A stretch of 64,000 nucleotides of DNA from Pedobacter ginsenosidimutans (GCF_001442625.1 NZ_LMZQ01000001.1:248001-312000), one strand, 5' to 3'; positions 27,113 to 36,919 are shown, counted from the first letter of the stretch. Notes: generated by a model from the sequence alone, not told the origin. Translations and numbers: made by a program.

Positions 27113-28033
27113 TTAATGTTGTGAAAGTTGTTTGAATATTTCTTCTACCGAGTTTTTTTCAAGAGAGATTTCCTGCAGGCGCCAACCGCTCTGAACACTT
27201 TCGGAAATAATGGTCTCTGTAATCTCCGCGTCGCCACTGAAAAACAGGCGGACTAATTTTCCGTTAAGAATGTCGGCCTTTAATATCCCGGGAATCGCTT
27301 CGAGCTCAGCTACCAGAGGCATGTTCTGAAAAGAGACCAGCATGCTGTGTGGTTCCACATAGTTGTTGAACGCATCCATTGTATCTGAAAACACTATCTT
27401 TCCGTTTTCGATCATTTTGATATCCTTACAGAGCAGCTGTACTTCTGACAGAATGTGTGATGAAAATATGACTACCCTATCTTTCGCGATGTCTTTGATC
27501 AGCGATCGAACCTCAATAATCTGATTGGGATCCAAACCATTAGTGGGCTCATCCAAAACCAGTACATTAGGTTTATGTACAATTGCCTGGGCAATCCCCA
27601 CACGCTGTCTGTATCCACCTGAAAGATTTTTGAGCAATCGGCCGCCGAAATGACTAATGCCGCAGCGCTCCTTCGCCTCTGCAACAGCATCTTTGCCAGG
27701 CTGGCCATACATATTGCGCAGTGCTGCGCAATAGTGAAGGTATTCATCAACCGTTAGATCAAGGTATAATGGAGGATTTTGGGGAAGGAAACCGATTTCC
27801 ATTTTCGCCCGCTTGGGATCTTCCCTGAAATTTATACCGTTGATAAATACATTGCCTTCTGTTTGATTAATTGACCCGCAAAGAATGTTCATTGTAGTTG
27901 ATTTACCGGCACCATTCGATCCTAATAACCCAACGATACCAAAATCATTGATTTCTATATTAATGTCGCGTATGGCCCAGGTGTTACTATAGCGATGAGA
28001 CAGGTTTTCAATCTTTACTATACTTTTTTCCAT
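27113..28033 (-). CDS. GldA-like ABC transporter ATPase
   Basis: This 306-residue ABC ATPase has Walker A GSNGAGKS (38-45), a Q-loop in GFLPQNPPLY, signature LSGGYRQ (137-143), Walker B VLVLDEPTNGLDP (Asp161, Glu162) and an H-loop in IFSSHILSE. The C-terminal 80 residues (from about 225) resemble the extension seen in GldA/NatA-type ATPases. It energises the fused permease encoded next. It begins 75 bases after the SusD stop; that spacer contains a strong inverted repeat, so SusCD and the ABC genes may be expressed at different levels from one promoter. Confidence 0.92.
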   Translation of the reverse strand: MEKSIVKIENLSHRYSNTWAIRDINIEINDFGIVGLLGSNGAGKSTTMNILCGSINQTEGNVFINGINFREDPKRAKMEIGFLPQNPPLYLDLTVDEYLHYCAALRNMYGQPGKDAVAEAKERCGISHFGGRLLKNLSGGYRQRVGIAQAIVHKPNVLVLDEPTNGLDPNQIIEVRSLIKDIAKDRVVIFSSHILSEVQLLCKDIKMIENGKIVFSDTMDAFNNYVEPHSMLVSFQNMPLVAELEAIPGILKADILNGKLVRLFFSGDAEITETIISESVQSGWRLQEISLEKNSVEEIFKQLSQH

Positions 28034-28058
28034 ATTTTATAAATTTTTAGGCGTACCA

Positions 28059-28100
28059 ATCCCACTATTAATAATAGACTAGCCTTACCAATAGTGGGAT
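28059..28100. repeat. 11-bp inverted repeat between susD and ABC genes
   Basis: The arms atcccactatt (28059-28069) and aatagtgggat (28090-28100) are perfect complements with a 20-base loop. The surrounding taccaat is also partly repeated (28054-28060 and 28086-28092). No T-tract follows on the minus strand, so it is more likely a stability/processing hairpin or protein site than a simple terminator. It covers most of the SusD-ABC spacer. Confidence 0.55.
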
Positions 28101-28108
28101 ATTAGAGT

Positions 28109-29494
28109 TTATTTGGGGTTTTGAACCAGTTCTGGATTTTGAGCAACAAGTTTTTCAGCAAACTGGAAAACATAAGCATTGCTGTTAGGTTCAAGTATGT
28201 AGGTCACATTGCCGATCATGCGGGTAACAGACTTCGCAAATGCCGCATCTTTATTCAGCCGCTTTTGATCGAACCAGCGCAGTCCCGTTCCGAAAAATTC
28301 TCGCCTGCGCTCTTCCACAACCCTTTGCAAGGCTTCCTGATCTGAAGTTGCCGTTACAGCTTGATAATCTGCCGGGCGGAATCTCATTTTCCGCAAGTCG
28401 TTTACCATTGTAAGTGCCTCATCGCGCTTCCCCGTACGGGCTAAGCATTCTGCCCGTATAAGCCAGGTTTCATTAACGGTAAGGCCTACCGGAGATTTAT
28501 CGTTATAATTATCCCTCGACCAAAAGCCCGTTCCCTGAAAAGCAGGGTAAAAGTTTGAACCCGGTCTGGTGAAAAGTTCATAACGCAGGTCTTTTTCATC
28601 AAGCAGATTCAATAAGGATTGGCTTAACTGTAGTGGATAAAAACTACTTCTGGGAACTTTCCGGAGTAAAACCTGCTTGTCTGTATATTGCGTAGGAAGA
28701 ATATTGGTCGTCAAAAACGTATTATAGTCATAAAGCGAGCTGTTCAATGAAAGTGATTGTTCCGCAGCAGTTTTGGCCGCCTCAAAATCGCGAATATTCA
28801 GGTAGACTTTCGCCAACAATGCATAAGCAGCGGCCCGGTTAGGTTGAACGGTACTGGCCTGAACTACCGGAATAAGCGGTAAGGCTTCCTTAAGATCTTT
28901 TATGATTTGATCGTAGACCTCCCTCACCGATGCCCTATTAAGTTTCACAAACAGTTCTGGTGACAACAGTAAGGGAATAGCTGGATCTGTAGCAGCGGTT
29001 GCCGGATCATATTGTTTACCATACAAATTCGTTAAAGTAAAAAACGTAAACGCCCTGTTGATTAATGCCTCGGCATACAGCGCTTTTTGCTGGTCCGGGC
29101 TACCGCCCTTGCTTTCTAAAACACCCTTTATCACGGTATTGTAAACGTATATTGCGTTGTACATAAAATTCCAGTCAAAATCATCGGTTTCACCGAAATA
29201 GAAAGGATTTTTCCATCCGTAAATAGCTGAATTGGTTGCGTTGTTTGCTAGTGAGGTCTGCACTTCCGGATCGGAAAGTTCGACATCATCACAGCTTAAA
29301 ATAGCTGTATTTCCTGCCCCAACTTCCTGGTTGTTTCTGTTATTGAGCAATAGACGATAATCCTGGGTGTAAACCAATACCCGCTGTCCCTGTACAGGCA
29401 CATTTTCTACGTATTTCCGGCAGGAAAAGAGTGCAAAAGTTAAAACAGTAATCATTACTATTTTAAAGGTATATGTTGATGCTGTTTTATACAT
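28109..29494 (-). CDS. SusD/RagB-family lipoprotein (ABC/MutS-like unit)
   Basis: This 461-residue protein has a lipobox, VLTFALFSCRKY (Cys25). SusD features: ALYAEALINRAFTFFTLTNLYG, AAAYALLAKVYLNIRDFEAAK, WLIRAECLARTGKRDEALTM and the C-terminal VVEERRREFFGTGLRWFDQKR. It is the surface lid of the SusC encoded immediately upstream; the susC stop and susD start share one base (TAATG), so they are translationally coupled. The ligand is unknown. Divergence from the mannan SusD and the lack of glycosidase neighbours argue against a polysaccharide. Confidence 0.92.
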   Translation of the reverse strand: MYKTASTYTFKIVMITVLTFALFSCRKYVENVPVQGQRVLVYTQDYRLLLNNRNNQEVGAGNTAILSCDDVELSDPEVQTSLANNATNSAIYGWKNPFYFGETDDFDWNFMYNAIYVYNTVIKGVLESKGGSPDQQKALYAEALINRAFTFFTLTNLYGKQYDPATAATDPAIPLLLSPELFVKLNRASVREVYDQIIKDLKEALPLIPVVQASTVQPNRAAAYALLAKVYLNIRDFEAAKTAAEQSLSLNSSLYDYNTFLTTNILPTQYTDKQVLLRKVPRSSFYPLQLSQSLLNLLDEKDLRYELFTRPGSNFYPAFQGTGFWSRDNYNDKSPVGLTVNETWLIRAECLARTGKRDEALTMVNDLRKMRFRPADYQAVTATSDQEALQRVVEERRREFFGTGLRWFDQKRLNKDAAFAKSVTRMIGNVTYILEPNSNAYVFQFAEKLVAQNPELVQNPK

Positions 29495-32400
29495 TATAAG
29501 CTTAAATTAAGTTGAAACGAATAACTTCTAACAGGTGCAAGCTGAAAGGTATTTCCTGTGTTATAGACATAATCAGGATCAATGTTTTCTTTATTTGCAG
29601 TCCAGATCAGTCCGAGGTTACGGCATACTGCCGAGACTGTCAACATCTTTACCCCGATGGGTTTTAACAGTTTTTGTGGTAGTGCATAGCTTAGGCTAAT
29701 CTGTTGAAGTTTGATATTACTACGGCTTCTGATCAGGTAATCAGACTCTGAATACCGGGTGATGCTGGTACCGTAATAGTATCCCTGGTTAAAATCAGTG
29801 TTGATTGTTGGAACGTTTGTAAACAATTCGTCTCCGGGTTTGCGCCACCGCATCCCTAAATCACCTGCGCGGCTAACATATACTGAATTTTCAGTTACCG
29901 AAGGTTTTCTGAAAACTCCGCCAAAGGCGTACTGGAATTGAAAACCAAGGCTGAATTGTTTATAGGAAATGTTACTGCTATAAGCACCATAATAAGGCGA
30001 AGCCGTCCGGCCAGAATATTCCATAATATCGAAGTACTGAAACTCATCAACTCTTAGTATTCTTCCTGGAACCTTAGGATCCTCAATCAGCGTCTGTCCG
30101 GTATTATCCAAACCTGCAAATTTATAGGAGAATAAATAATCCTGAGGATAGCCATCATAAATTTGATTTCTTCCCAAATCACCTATAGGCAAGTTAAATC
30201 GCTCATCATGTACCTTATTGGTATTGTAAGAAATATTAATGGTATTGTTCCAACTCACATTTTTTGATTGTACCGGAATGAAGCTCAGTCCCAAATCAAC
30301 ACCCTTTCCATCTAACTTCGCTGCATTAAAAATAGTCTGCGTAAAACCATATGTCCCATTAATCGGCAATTGGAAAAAAATATCTGTTGTTTTTTTCAGG
30401 TAATAATCTACCGTCGCCGAAACACGGCCGTTGAAGAGACCAACCTGGAGACCGTAATTAATCATCCGCGTTTTTTCCCAGGCCAGGTTTTCTCTTGCAG
30501 GTCTGTCAATTACAGCGTAGGGTAAAGATGATTCAAAATCGGTTCCGAGGAGAGAAATAACAGTTACCGGGGCATAACCCTGAGGTGCATTTCCGGTAAA
30601 GCCGTAGGTAAAGCGGGTTGAAAGGTTGGTAAGCCAGTTCAAGTCCTTCAAAATCATTTCCTTTTTCATGTTCCAGCTCAAACCGGCAGACCAAAGCGGG
30701 ATTGCACGTTTTCTGCGTTCGACACCTAAGAGATTCAAATCATCAAACCTTGCACTTCCTGAAACGGTGTACCTACTGTTAAAGGTGTATGAACCACTTG
30801 CGTAGTAAGATAGTGCTCTGGTGGTTGATTCGACTACAGGTGAAGATGTTGCTCCGATACTAGGACGCTGACCATAGATATCCAGATAGCTTACGCTGGG
30901 GTTAACTGATCTGAAAGCATTAATAGACTTATCGTAGCCATAACGAAGTTCATTACTCGATTTACTGAAATTTTCTTTAATTTCATTGCCCATCAGCACG
31001 TTAAGTTCATGTTTATCGCTCCAAGATTTGTTGATACTTAACTGACCACGGAGGTTATAACTTCTACCCAGGGCATTGGCCAGGCTCAGGCGACCGCCAT
31101 TAGGAATACCGTAAACAAGTGCCCCGGCTGCGTTTACGCTTGTGGCCCTATTGATCATTATGCGACTTTCGTAACTTTCCGGTTCCTGATAGTTTTCTCT
31201 TTCATTAAAGTAACGACCAAGATTTCCTGAGAGAGAAACACTTAACCAGGGCGTGATTTTGCCGGTAACATCAAGGTTCAGCGCTATATTGTTCGTGTTG
31301 TTAACGGTATTATTGTAGTTGAGTTCATCAATGGCGGAATATCGGAAAGGAAGGTATCCTTTACTTTCGAAATTTCTGGCTACCAATGGGGTACTGAACA
31401 CATCGTAGTATTTCGTACTGCCATCAGCATTGACCAATGCATCATAAGGGCGCATACCCAGAGAGGTCTGGCTCATGGCACGAACTGCTGCAGCATTTAA
31501 AACATCCGAGGTATTATTGTAGCTTAAGTTAGCATTTATAGTTAAAATGCCTTTGAATAATGATGAGACTGAGCCCATATTAAATGCGTACCCTTTATTT
31601 TTGTTGCTTTTATAGAGCCTATCTTCGTTGTAATAGTAACCCGACATATAATAGGAACTGTTTACCCCTCCGCCTGTGAGTGATAAGTTGTACTGTTGCG
31701 TTTGGGGTCGCTGTAAGAGGTATCTGGATATTTGATCTTGATTATCGATATTAGCTAAATTAGCCAACTCCATATTCATCTGACTTTCTGTTATCTCTCC
31801 TCGCTTCTGACGAAAAATGATCGCCTGAGCCTGACTATTGTTTCCCGGAAATGTTCCTGATTGTATCGGGAAGGGGTCACTGATCAGATTCATATTGATC
31901 ATGTCCTTTTCCAGATCAATATAATCTGCGACTGACATGGTCGAGCCATAATTGAGTTTAGGTTTAGCACTTGTACTAAAGGTGGTCGAGAAATTTATTG
32001 ACGGTGCAGTATTTGGTTTACCCTTTTTTGTGGTAACTACAATTACCCCATTTGCAGCCTTTATCCCCCAAATAGCGGAAGCCGCCGCATCTTTCAAAAA
32101 CGTAATCTGCTGAATATCATTAGGATTCATCAAATCCAGTGCACCGTTGGCTATGGAAACCTGAGACGGGAAACCGTCAATAACCAAAAGAGGTTCGGTG
32201 CTCACCTGGCCGTAATCACTGATAATGGTGGAAATACCCCGGATATTAATCGTACCATTACGGCTTTTACCGGCCTCGGTCTTGGTGGATATGTCTACGC
32301 CCGGAACCAGGCCCTGTAGCCGCTCAAGCAAACTTATGGTAGGGTATTGAGCGATATCTTTTGCAGTAACAATCCCGAATGAACCAGTAGCACGATCCCT

Positions 32401-33078
32401 GTTCAGATTTTGATAACCTGTGCTTACAATTTTCACTTCCGAAAGATCAGCGGAAACTGGTTTTAAATTTACCACCAGGTTAGTCCTGTTCCTTAATGGT
32501 ATGGTATCTGATTGATAGCCTATAAAGCTAAAAATCAGCGTTTCCTTACCCTTGAGTCCCCGTATGTTGAAGGAACCGGATTCATCAGAGAGGTAGAGTC
32601 TTTTGGTCTGTTGAACAAGAATACTTGCACCTGGCATAGGCTCTCCTTTTTCATTTAAGATGAGGCCTTTCAAATCAACATCCTTGAAAAATGAGGTAAC
32701 TCTATCAAGCAAAGAAGGTGTTTTTCTGGATACCACAACAATTTTATTCTGAACCGTATATTCAAGCAATTCGTCCTTGAACAAAAGATCCAAGACATCA
32801 GTCAGTTCGGTTTTTTGAACGTTTATGTTGATGGGTTTAAGTGATTTTAACAGATTATCATCTGCAACAAAGTCGTAACCGCTCTGTTGCTTTATCTTGG
32901 CAAATACTTGAAAGATTGATGCATTTTTTTCAGACAATGATATCTTCTGAGCAAATCCCGAAGCGGAGACCTGCATCAATGTTGCTATTAAAATCACGAT
33001 GGTTATTCGCATAATAAGCAAAATTTTAGTGTATACGGCAGACGGTATACCTGTTTGTTTGGTATATTTTATATACAT
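29494..33078 (-). CDS. STN-domain SusC/RagA transporter (ABC/MutS-like unit)
   Basis: The 1194-residue TonB-dependent outer-membrane protein has a long N terminus and a Sec signal (IVILIATLMQVSASGFAQ). An STN (secretin/TonB short) domain follows at about residues 47-112 (ISLSEKNASIFQVFAKIKQQ). Next come a carboxypeptidase-D-like domain (LKGLILNEKGEPMPGASILV), the plug (DAAASAIWGIKAANGVIVVT) and a barrel ending YSFQLNLSL. STN domains contact FecR-type anti-sigma proteins, and a FecR/sigma pair lies immediately upstream, so ligand binding probably induces the operon. It is the first structural gene of the unit that runs to 19236. Confidence 0.93.
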   Translation of the reverse strand: MYIKYTKQTGIPSAVYTKILLIMRITIVILIATLMQVSASGFAQKISLSEKNASIFQVFAKIKQQSGYDFVADDNLLKSLKPININVQKTELTDVLDLLFKDELLEYTVQNKIVVVSRKTPSLLDRVTSFFKDVDLKGLILNEKGEPMPGASILVQQTKRLYLSDESGSFNIRGLKGKETLIFSFIGYQSDTIPLRNRTNLVVNLKPVSADLSEVKIVSTGYQNLNRDRATGSFGIVTAKDIAQYPTISLLERLQGLVPGVDISTKTEAGKSRNGTINIRGISTIISDYGQVSTEPLLVIDGFPSQVSIANGALDLMNPNDIQQITFLKDAAASAIWGIKAANGVIVVTTKKGKPNTAPSINFSTTFSTSAKPKLNYGSTMSVADYIDLEKDMINMNLISDPFPIQSGTFPGNNSQAQAIIFRQKRGEITESQMNMELANLANIDNQDQISRYLLQRPQTQQYNLSLTGGGVNSSYYMSGYYYNEDRLYKSNKNKGYAFNMGSVSSLFKGILTINANLSYNNTSDVLNAAAVRAMSQTSLGMRPYDALVNADGSTKYYDVFSTPLVARNFESKGYLPFRYSAIDELNYNNTVNNTNNIALNLDVTGKITPWLSVSLSGNLGRYFNERENYQEPESYESRIMINRATSVNAAGALVYGIPNGGRLSLANALGRSYNLRGQLSINKSWSDKHELNVLMGNEIKENFSKSSNELRYGYDKSINAFRSVNPSVSYLDIYGQRPSIGATSSPVVESTTRALSYYASGSYTFNSRYTVSGSARFDDLNLLGVERRKRAIPLWSAGLSWNMKKEMILKDLNWLTNLSTRFTYGFTGNAPQGYAPVTVISLLGTDFESSLPYAVIDRPARENLAWEKTRMINYGLQVGLFNGRVSATVDYYLKKTTDIFFQLPINGTYGFTQTIFNAAKLDGKGVDLGLSFIPVQSKNVSWNNTINISYNTNKVHDERFNLPIGDLGRNQIYDGYPQDYLFSYKFAGLDNTGQTLIEDPKVPGRILRVDEFQYFDIMEYSGRTASPYYGAYSSNISYKQFSLGFQFQYAFGGVFRKPSVTENSVYVSRAGDLGMRWRKPGDELFTNVPTINTDFNQGYYYGTSITRYSESDYLIRSRSNIKLQQISLSYALPQKLLKPIGVKMLTVSAVCRNLGLIWTANKENIDPDYVYNTGNTFQLAPVRSYSFQLNLSL

Positions 33079-33177
33079 TTAGTTTAAAGTTTGTTTTTCA
33101 GTTTTACCTCTACTTTCCACGGCGAAGGTAAACTGTTGGTTTAGTTGATTATTTTCTGCTGACTATCGTCAAACTTT

Positions 33178-33203
33178 GCCAGGTTCCTTTAGCGGAATCT
33201 GGC
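33178..33203. repeat. Hairpin between FecR and susC (unit 2)
   Basis: A 10-bp stem (gccaggttcc / ggaatctggc, one G-T pair) encloses a 6-base loop. It lies just after the FecR stop, 100 bases before susC. T6 follows on the plus strand only, so in the transcribed direction it lacks a U-tract. A similar hairpin occupies the same place in the other sigma/FecR locus (45675-45698). Confidence 0.55.
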
Positions 33204-33213
33204 TTTTTTATAG

Positions 33214-34422
33214 TTATTTAGTTACGAATACTTTCCTCCCTTCAATTCTAAAGTGAACTAATCTGGTTGATTCTAAAGCCATTAAAATCTGGCTGACGTT
33301 TTTCGATCTTGAAACGTTGCCGGAGAATTTCCCTACCGGCACTTCACCTTCATAAATTATATCAATGGCATACCACCGGGCAATATCCTGCATGATATCC
33401 TTGATACCGACCCCGTTAAATATGAAATTCCCGTCTTTCCAGGCTAAAGCGTTTTCAAGATTAATATTTGAAACCATGATCTGGTCATTTTTTAATATAG
33501 ACTGCTGTCCCGGACTTAGCTTGATTTCGTCGTTGTAGCGGATTTGGGTATCCTTATTCCAGGCCGCTGCCTGATACGAAACTTTCACACTTCCCTCGGC
33601 AAGCGTGGTGGTCTCGAGGCGATCGTCGGGATAGGCTTTAACATTAAAATGGGTACCCAGCACCCTCACTTCCTGATGTTGCGATTTTACAATGAAAGGC
33701 TTCTCATCATCCTTGGTAACCTCGAAATACGCTTCCCCCTCCAGTTTAACCATTCTTTGTTTATTGGCGTTAAAGGCTGTGTTATAGGTAAGTGATGAGG
33801 CGGCGTTCAGCCACACTAACGAGCCATCGGGAAGTTTTAACCGATAGGTTTCCCCTTTGTTTGTCGCCAGGGTATTATTCCCGGCTAAATGATCGCTTTC
33901 CTTATCAACGATCTCATAAACAACCTCTCCTTTACTGTTCCTTGAGATCAGAAGTCCAGGTTCCCTGGCTATCACGCCGGCAGATGCAGCACCGAGTTTG
34001 ATCGTACTTCCGTCCGCAAGTGTGAGCGTTGCACCTACTCTTCCGGGAGGAATATCCGTAGCGGGGGAAATATAAGTAAGCTGTTGCGTTTGAGAATCAA
34101 CAAAATGATAATATAGTAGGGATGAAACCGCAATAATCACCAATGAAGCGGCAATAGCGATTCTTGAGGTAAGGGAAAAAACCTTTCTCAAAGGTTGCCG
34201 CCTTGATATGATTTCCCGGTAAATCTGCGTTGCCCGAAGGTCGTCGATTTCACGAAGATGGATATCACTTAACTCATAATCCATTTCTAAAAGATCGAAC
34301 AATCGTTTTTCGGCAGCATCATGTTTTAAAAATTCGCTGAATTCAGCCAGCTCTTCCATTGATGCTGTTTGATTGCAGAATTTTTGATATAAAGTAATGA
34401 TGTGTTTATCTTGGAAATCCAT
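33214..34422 (-). CDS. FecR-family anti-sigma factor (unit 2)
   Basis: This 402-residue inner-membrane protein has a cytoplasmic sigma-binding region (about 1-75), one membrane helix (IAIAASLVIIAVSSLLYYHF, about 87-107), a periplasmic FecR domain (TYRLKLPDGSLVWLNAASSL, LEGEAYFEVTKDDEKPFIV, VLGTHFNVKAYPDD) and a C-terminal DUF4974/STN-like domain ending RIEGRKVFVTK. It should hold the sigma factor encoded 79 bases upstream until the STN-SusC binds its ligand. Length and layout are normal for Bacteroidota FecR. Confidence 0.93.
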   Translation of the reverse strand: MDFQDKHIITLYQKFCNQTASMEELAEFSEFLKHDAAEKRLFDLLEMDYELSDIHLREIDDLRATQIYREIISRRQPLRKVFSLTSRIAIAASLVIIAVSSLLYYHFVDSQTQQLTYISPATDIPPGRVGATLTLADGSTIKLGAASAGVIAREPGLLISRNSKGEVVYEIVDKESDHLAGNNTLATNKGETYRLKLPDGSLVWLNAASSLTYNTAFNANKQRMVKLEGEAYFEVTKDDEKPFIVKSQHQEVRVLGTHFNVKAYPDDRLETTTLAEGSVKVSYQAAAWNKDTQIRYNDEIKLSPGQQSILKNDQIMVSNINLENALAWKDGNFIFNGVGIKDIMQDIARWYAIDIIYEGEVPVGKFSGNVSRSKNVSQILMALESTRLVHFRIEGRKVFVTK

Positions 34423-34501
34423 AATTACAGAGAGAAATTGTCACCCCTTTTTTATATCAATCCGCGAGAACAGATTATGGGGGTATAGAAATAAAAATAA
34501 A

Positions 34502-35092
34502 TTACAACAATTTGAAAATAATGGCAATAATTACTGCATCGGTATTATTTTTCAGATAGGCACGAAGGAAACGGAGCGCGAGTTTCATATAAGCTTTAAC
34601 CGTTTCGACGCTTAAATTCATGATATCTGCAGCCTGCTCATACTTGTAACCCTGATTTCGGCAAAGTTCATAAACCAGTTTCTGTTGAGGGGGAAGTGAG
34701 TTTACGCCATCATGAAGTTTTTTCCTCACATCGGACAACAAGATATTCTCTTCTGTTTCATTGTGGTATTCTTTCCATTGTTTCCCCATCTCTACTTCTG
34801 CTTTTGACTCCAAAACCTTCCTTCTCAGCAACTGAAAGCTTCGGTTACGTGTGAGGGTAGTTAAAAATGCAGCCAGGTTGCTATTTTCCTTGAGATTTGA
34901 AGCGCTTAGCCATAGTTTAAGCATTACATCCTGGAGAACCTCTTCTGCATGACTTTCAGATTTCAATAAATATAATGCCCTGGAAAATACCATTTGCTGG
35001 TAATGATCGTATACTAATTTAAAAGCACTCTGATCCCCTGCAGAAATTCTACTTAGTATTTTTTCCTCATCTGGAAGGGGCTTTGGTGACAT
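34502..35092 (-). CDS. ECF sigma-70 factor, FecI-like (unit 2)
   Basis: This 196-residue ECF sigma factor has region 2 around FKLVYDHYQQMVFSRALYLL and AEEVLQDVMLKLW, and region 4 at LPPQQKLVYELCRNQGYKYE with the helix-turn-helix AADIMNLSVETVKAYM. It ends in a hydrophobic tail (DAVIIAIIFKLL), a feature shared with the other sigma factor here. It should direct transcription of the STN-SusC unit when released by the FecR protein. A minus-strand taattttg (35098-35105) immediately before the ATG fits the -7 consensus and would give an almost leaderless message; this is tentative. Confidence 0.92.
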   Translation of the reverse strand: MSPKPLPDEEKILSRISAGDQSAFKLVYDHYQQMVFSRALYLLKSESHAEEVLQDVMLKLWLSASNLKENSNLAAFLTTLTRNRSFQLLRRKVLESKAEVEMGKQWKEYHNETEENILLSDVRKKLHDGVNSLPPQQKLVYELCRNQGYKYEQAADIMNLSVETVKAYMKLALRFLRAYLKNNTDAVIIAIIFKLL

Positions 35093-35800
35093 TGAATCAA
35101 AATTAGATTAGCAACAGTAATTTATTGATTAAACCTCTACAAAAACAATCATACGCGAAATTTAAGCAAGAATAAGGATTTTGACATATAAAAAGGCACG
35201 AAAAACACAATTACCCAGCCTTTATAACAATAAACATCTGTTTATAATCAATCTACTTAAAAAAATAGCTATTTTATCTATTTTAAATGGAATTTTATAC
35301 AAAATCGATCAAATTTCGCAGCCAGAAAAGACGTAAACATGAATAAACCGGCAATACTCTGCAATTAGCCATTTATCATCTAAATAGAAATCAAAATTCA
35401 CATCAACTAAACTGCCAATAACGCATCAAATTATTGGAATGGTGGGCAGGTCGTTAATTTCCCTTGCTAGAAAGATTGCCAGCTATCCTAAATTAAGGGA
35501 GTCAAGGCTAAATCCATTGACTCCCAGATTTCAGTATTTATTCGATATTTTTTTGGATGCTGGCTACAAAGCTCAACAGATCAGTCAAGGTATTTTGAAT
35601 ACAGGAATCGACCAGTTTCCCTCAGGATTATTCAGTATAGCTAAACCAGTTCGCATGGCGCCCGAGAGGGTACCAATGGAAAATGGAGGAGAGCTGGGAA
35701 TTACAAATAATGAAAAAATTATATTTCAGGACGCATTTGCATTTCCTGAAGATAAAGCTTGCAAAAGACAGGCGCTCCGACTTTGTAAGCTTATCACCCA
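35093..35800. other. Spacer between the two sigma/FecR loci
   Basis: The first 350 bases (35093-35440) are A/T-rich and should carry the promoter of the sigma gene; I see no clear operator. The remainder contains one plus-strand open frame, 35439-35804 (121 codons). Its product (starting MVGRSLISLARK) matches nothing I recognise, has no signal or conserved-looking motif, and converges on and overlaps the TlpA-like stop by 4 bases. It may be spurious or a gene relic. Confidence 0.35.
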
Positions 35801-36919
35801 CTAATTGTTCGTCTTAAATAGATTTTGCATGAAATCACTCAAGGGCTGCCCTCTGAGCTTAGTTGCTAAGATCTTTCCTTTAGGATCCAAAATAAGATTA
35901 GAAGGTAATGCCATTACCGAATAGGCTTCGGCCAAAGGTCCCTTCAATGCAAGCGGATCATTGAGTTGCACCCAGCTTAAACCATCATCAGCTACTGCCT
36001 GACGCCAATTCTTTTCATTAGTGTCCATAGAGATGCTTACGAAAACAATATTCTTGTCCTGATATACCGTATTTAACTGTCTGAGCAAAGGATGCTCCTC
36101 ACGACATGGCTTACACCAGCTTGCCCAAAAATCTATAAACAGATATTTCCCCCTGTAATCTTTAAGGTCAAATTTTTTACCGTTGATGTCTCTCAATGCA
36201 AAATCAGGTGCCTGTTTACCAACGGCAATGCCTTTAGAGGCATCGATAAAAGCTTTGATACGTTTCGCATAATAGCTCCGTTTTGCACTTTCAGACAAGT
36301 GTGTGTAACAAGCTTCCGCCCTTAAGACATCGGTACTGTTCATGTGGCTACTGATAATCGCCAGGCTGGCAGCAGCAGCATTAGGATATTCTTTTACGAA
36401 CGATAAAGTCAGGCTATCAATCTTACGGTGAAAATCTAGATAGACACGGCTGTTTCTATCATAAAAATCTGTTGAAGTTGCCTTCAACTGGTCTCGGTAT
36501 TCACCGGTTATCGCTAGTTTTTTCTTATTAAACGTATTGAAAAGCACATCTTCCTTTGCGCCGGAGACTTCCGAATAGTAAAATTTGGCAACGTTACCAC
36601 GTAGATTTATAGTCTCATTGCCCAATAGAACAATCTTCAACTGCTGATTAACGGAGTTACTTAATGTACATTGCAAAGCTTCGGGCAGGCTACCTTTAAG
36701 TAATATCCTGTTGTCTTTAACCAGTGCTGAATCTGCAAATCTTTTGCCCGAATATTCGTAACTCAACGAAACTTTGGTGCCATTGGGCGCTATCATTTCT
36801 CCCTCAATCACGTAGCCCCCGGTTCTGAAAGCAGTAGTCGTTAGTGCAAAAACAAGAATACTGCAACAGATAATTAGACCAGGTATTATTCTGGTTGTTT
36901 TTAGCGTAATATTTTTCAT
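35801..36919 (-). CDS. TlpA-like thioredoxin with DUF4369-type N terminus
   Basis: This 372-residue exported protein has an N-terminal hydrophobic signal/anchor (IIPGLIICCSILVFALTTTA). Residues about 35-125 resemble the DUF4369 beta-domain (VIEGEMIAPNGTKVSLSYEY), then a helical linker. The C-terminal AhpC/TSA-redoxin fold (about 232-370) has the redox motif WASWCKPC (Cys269, Cys272) and a cis-Pro region VMALPSNLILD. Role: periplasmic disulphide reduction/exchange. Such proteins commonly accompany SusCD loci with peptidases. It is the last gene of unit 3, 48 bases after the amidohydrolase gene. Confidence 0.9.
   Translation of the reverse strand: MKNITLKTTRIIPGLIICCSILVFALTTTAFRTGGYVIEGEMIAPNGTKVSLSYEYSGKRFADSALVKDNRILLKGSLPEALQCTLSNSVNQQLKIVLLGNETINLRGNVAKFYYSEVSGAKEDVLFNTFNKKKLAITGEYRDQLKATSTDFYDRNSRVYLDFHRKIDSLTLSFVKEYPNAAAASLAIISSHMNSTDVLRAEACYTHLSESAKRSYYAKRIKAFIDASKGIAVGKQAPDFALRDINGKKFDLKDYRGKYLFIDFWASWCKPCREEHPLLRQLNTVYQDKNIVFVSISMDTNEKNWRQAVADDGLSWVQLNDPLALKGPLAEAYSVMALPSNLILDPKGKILATKLRGQPLSDFMQNLFKTNN

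Noticed and set aside
29494..33078. Siderophore receptor, because of the STN domain and FecR/sigma control
   Set aside because: In Bacteroidota this control scheme serves many ligands. The SusD partner and the absence of iron-uptake genes argue against a specific siderophore call.
35439..35804. 121-codon plus-strand open frame
   Set aside because: No recognisable motif or signal; it overlaps the convergent TlpA-like stop. Kept only as a note in the spacer description.
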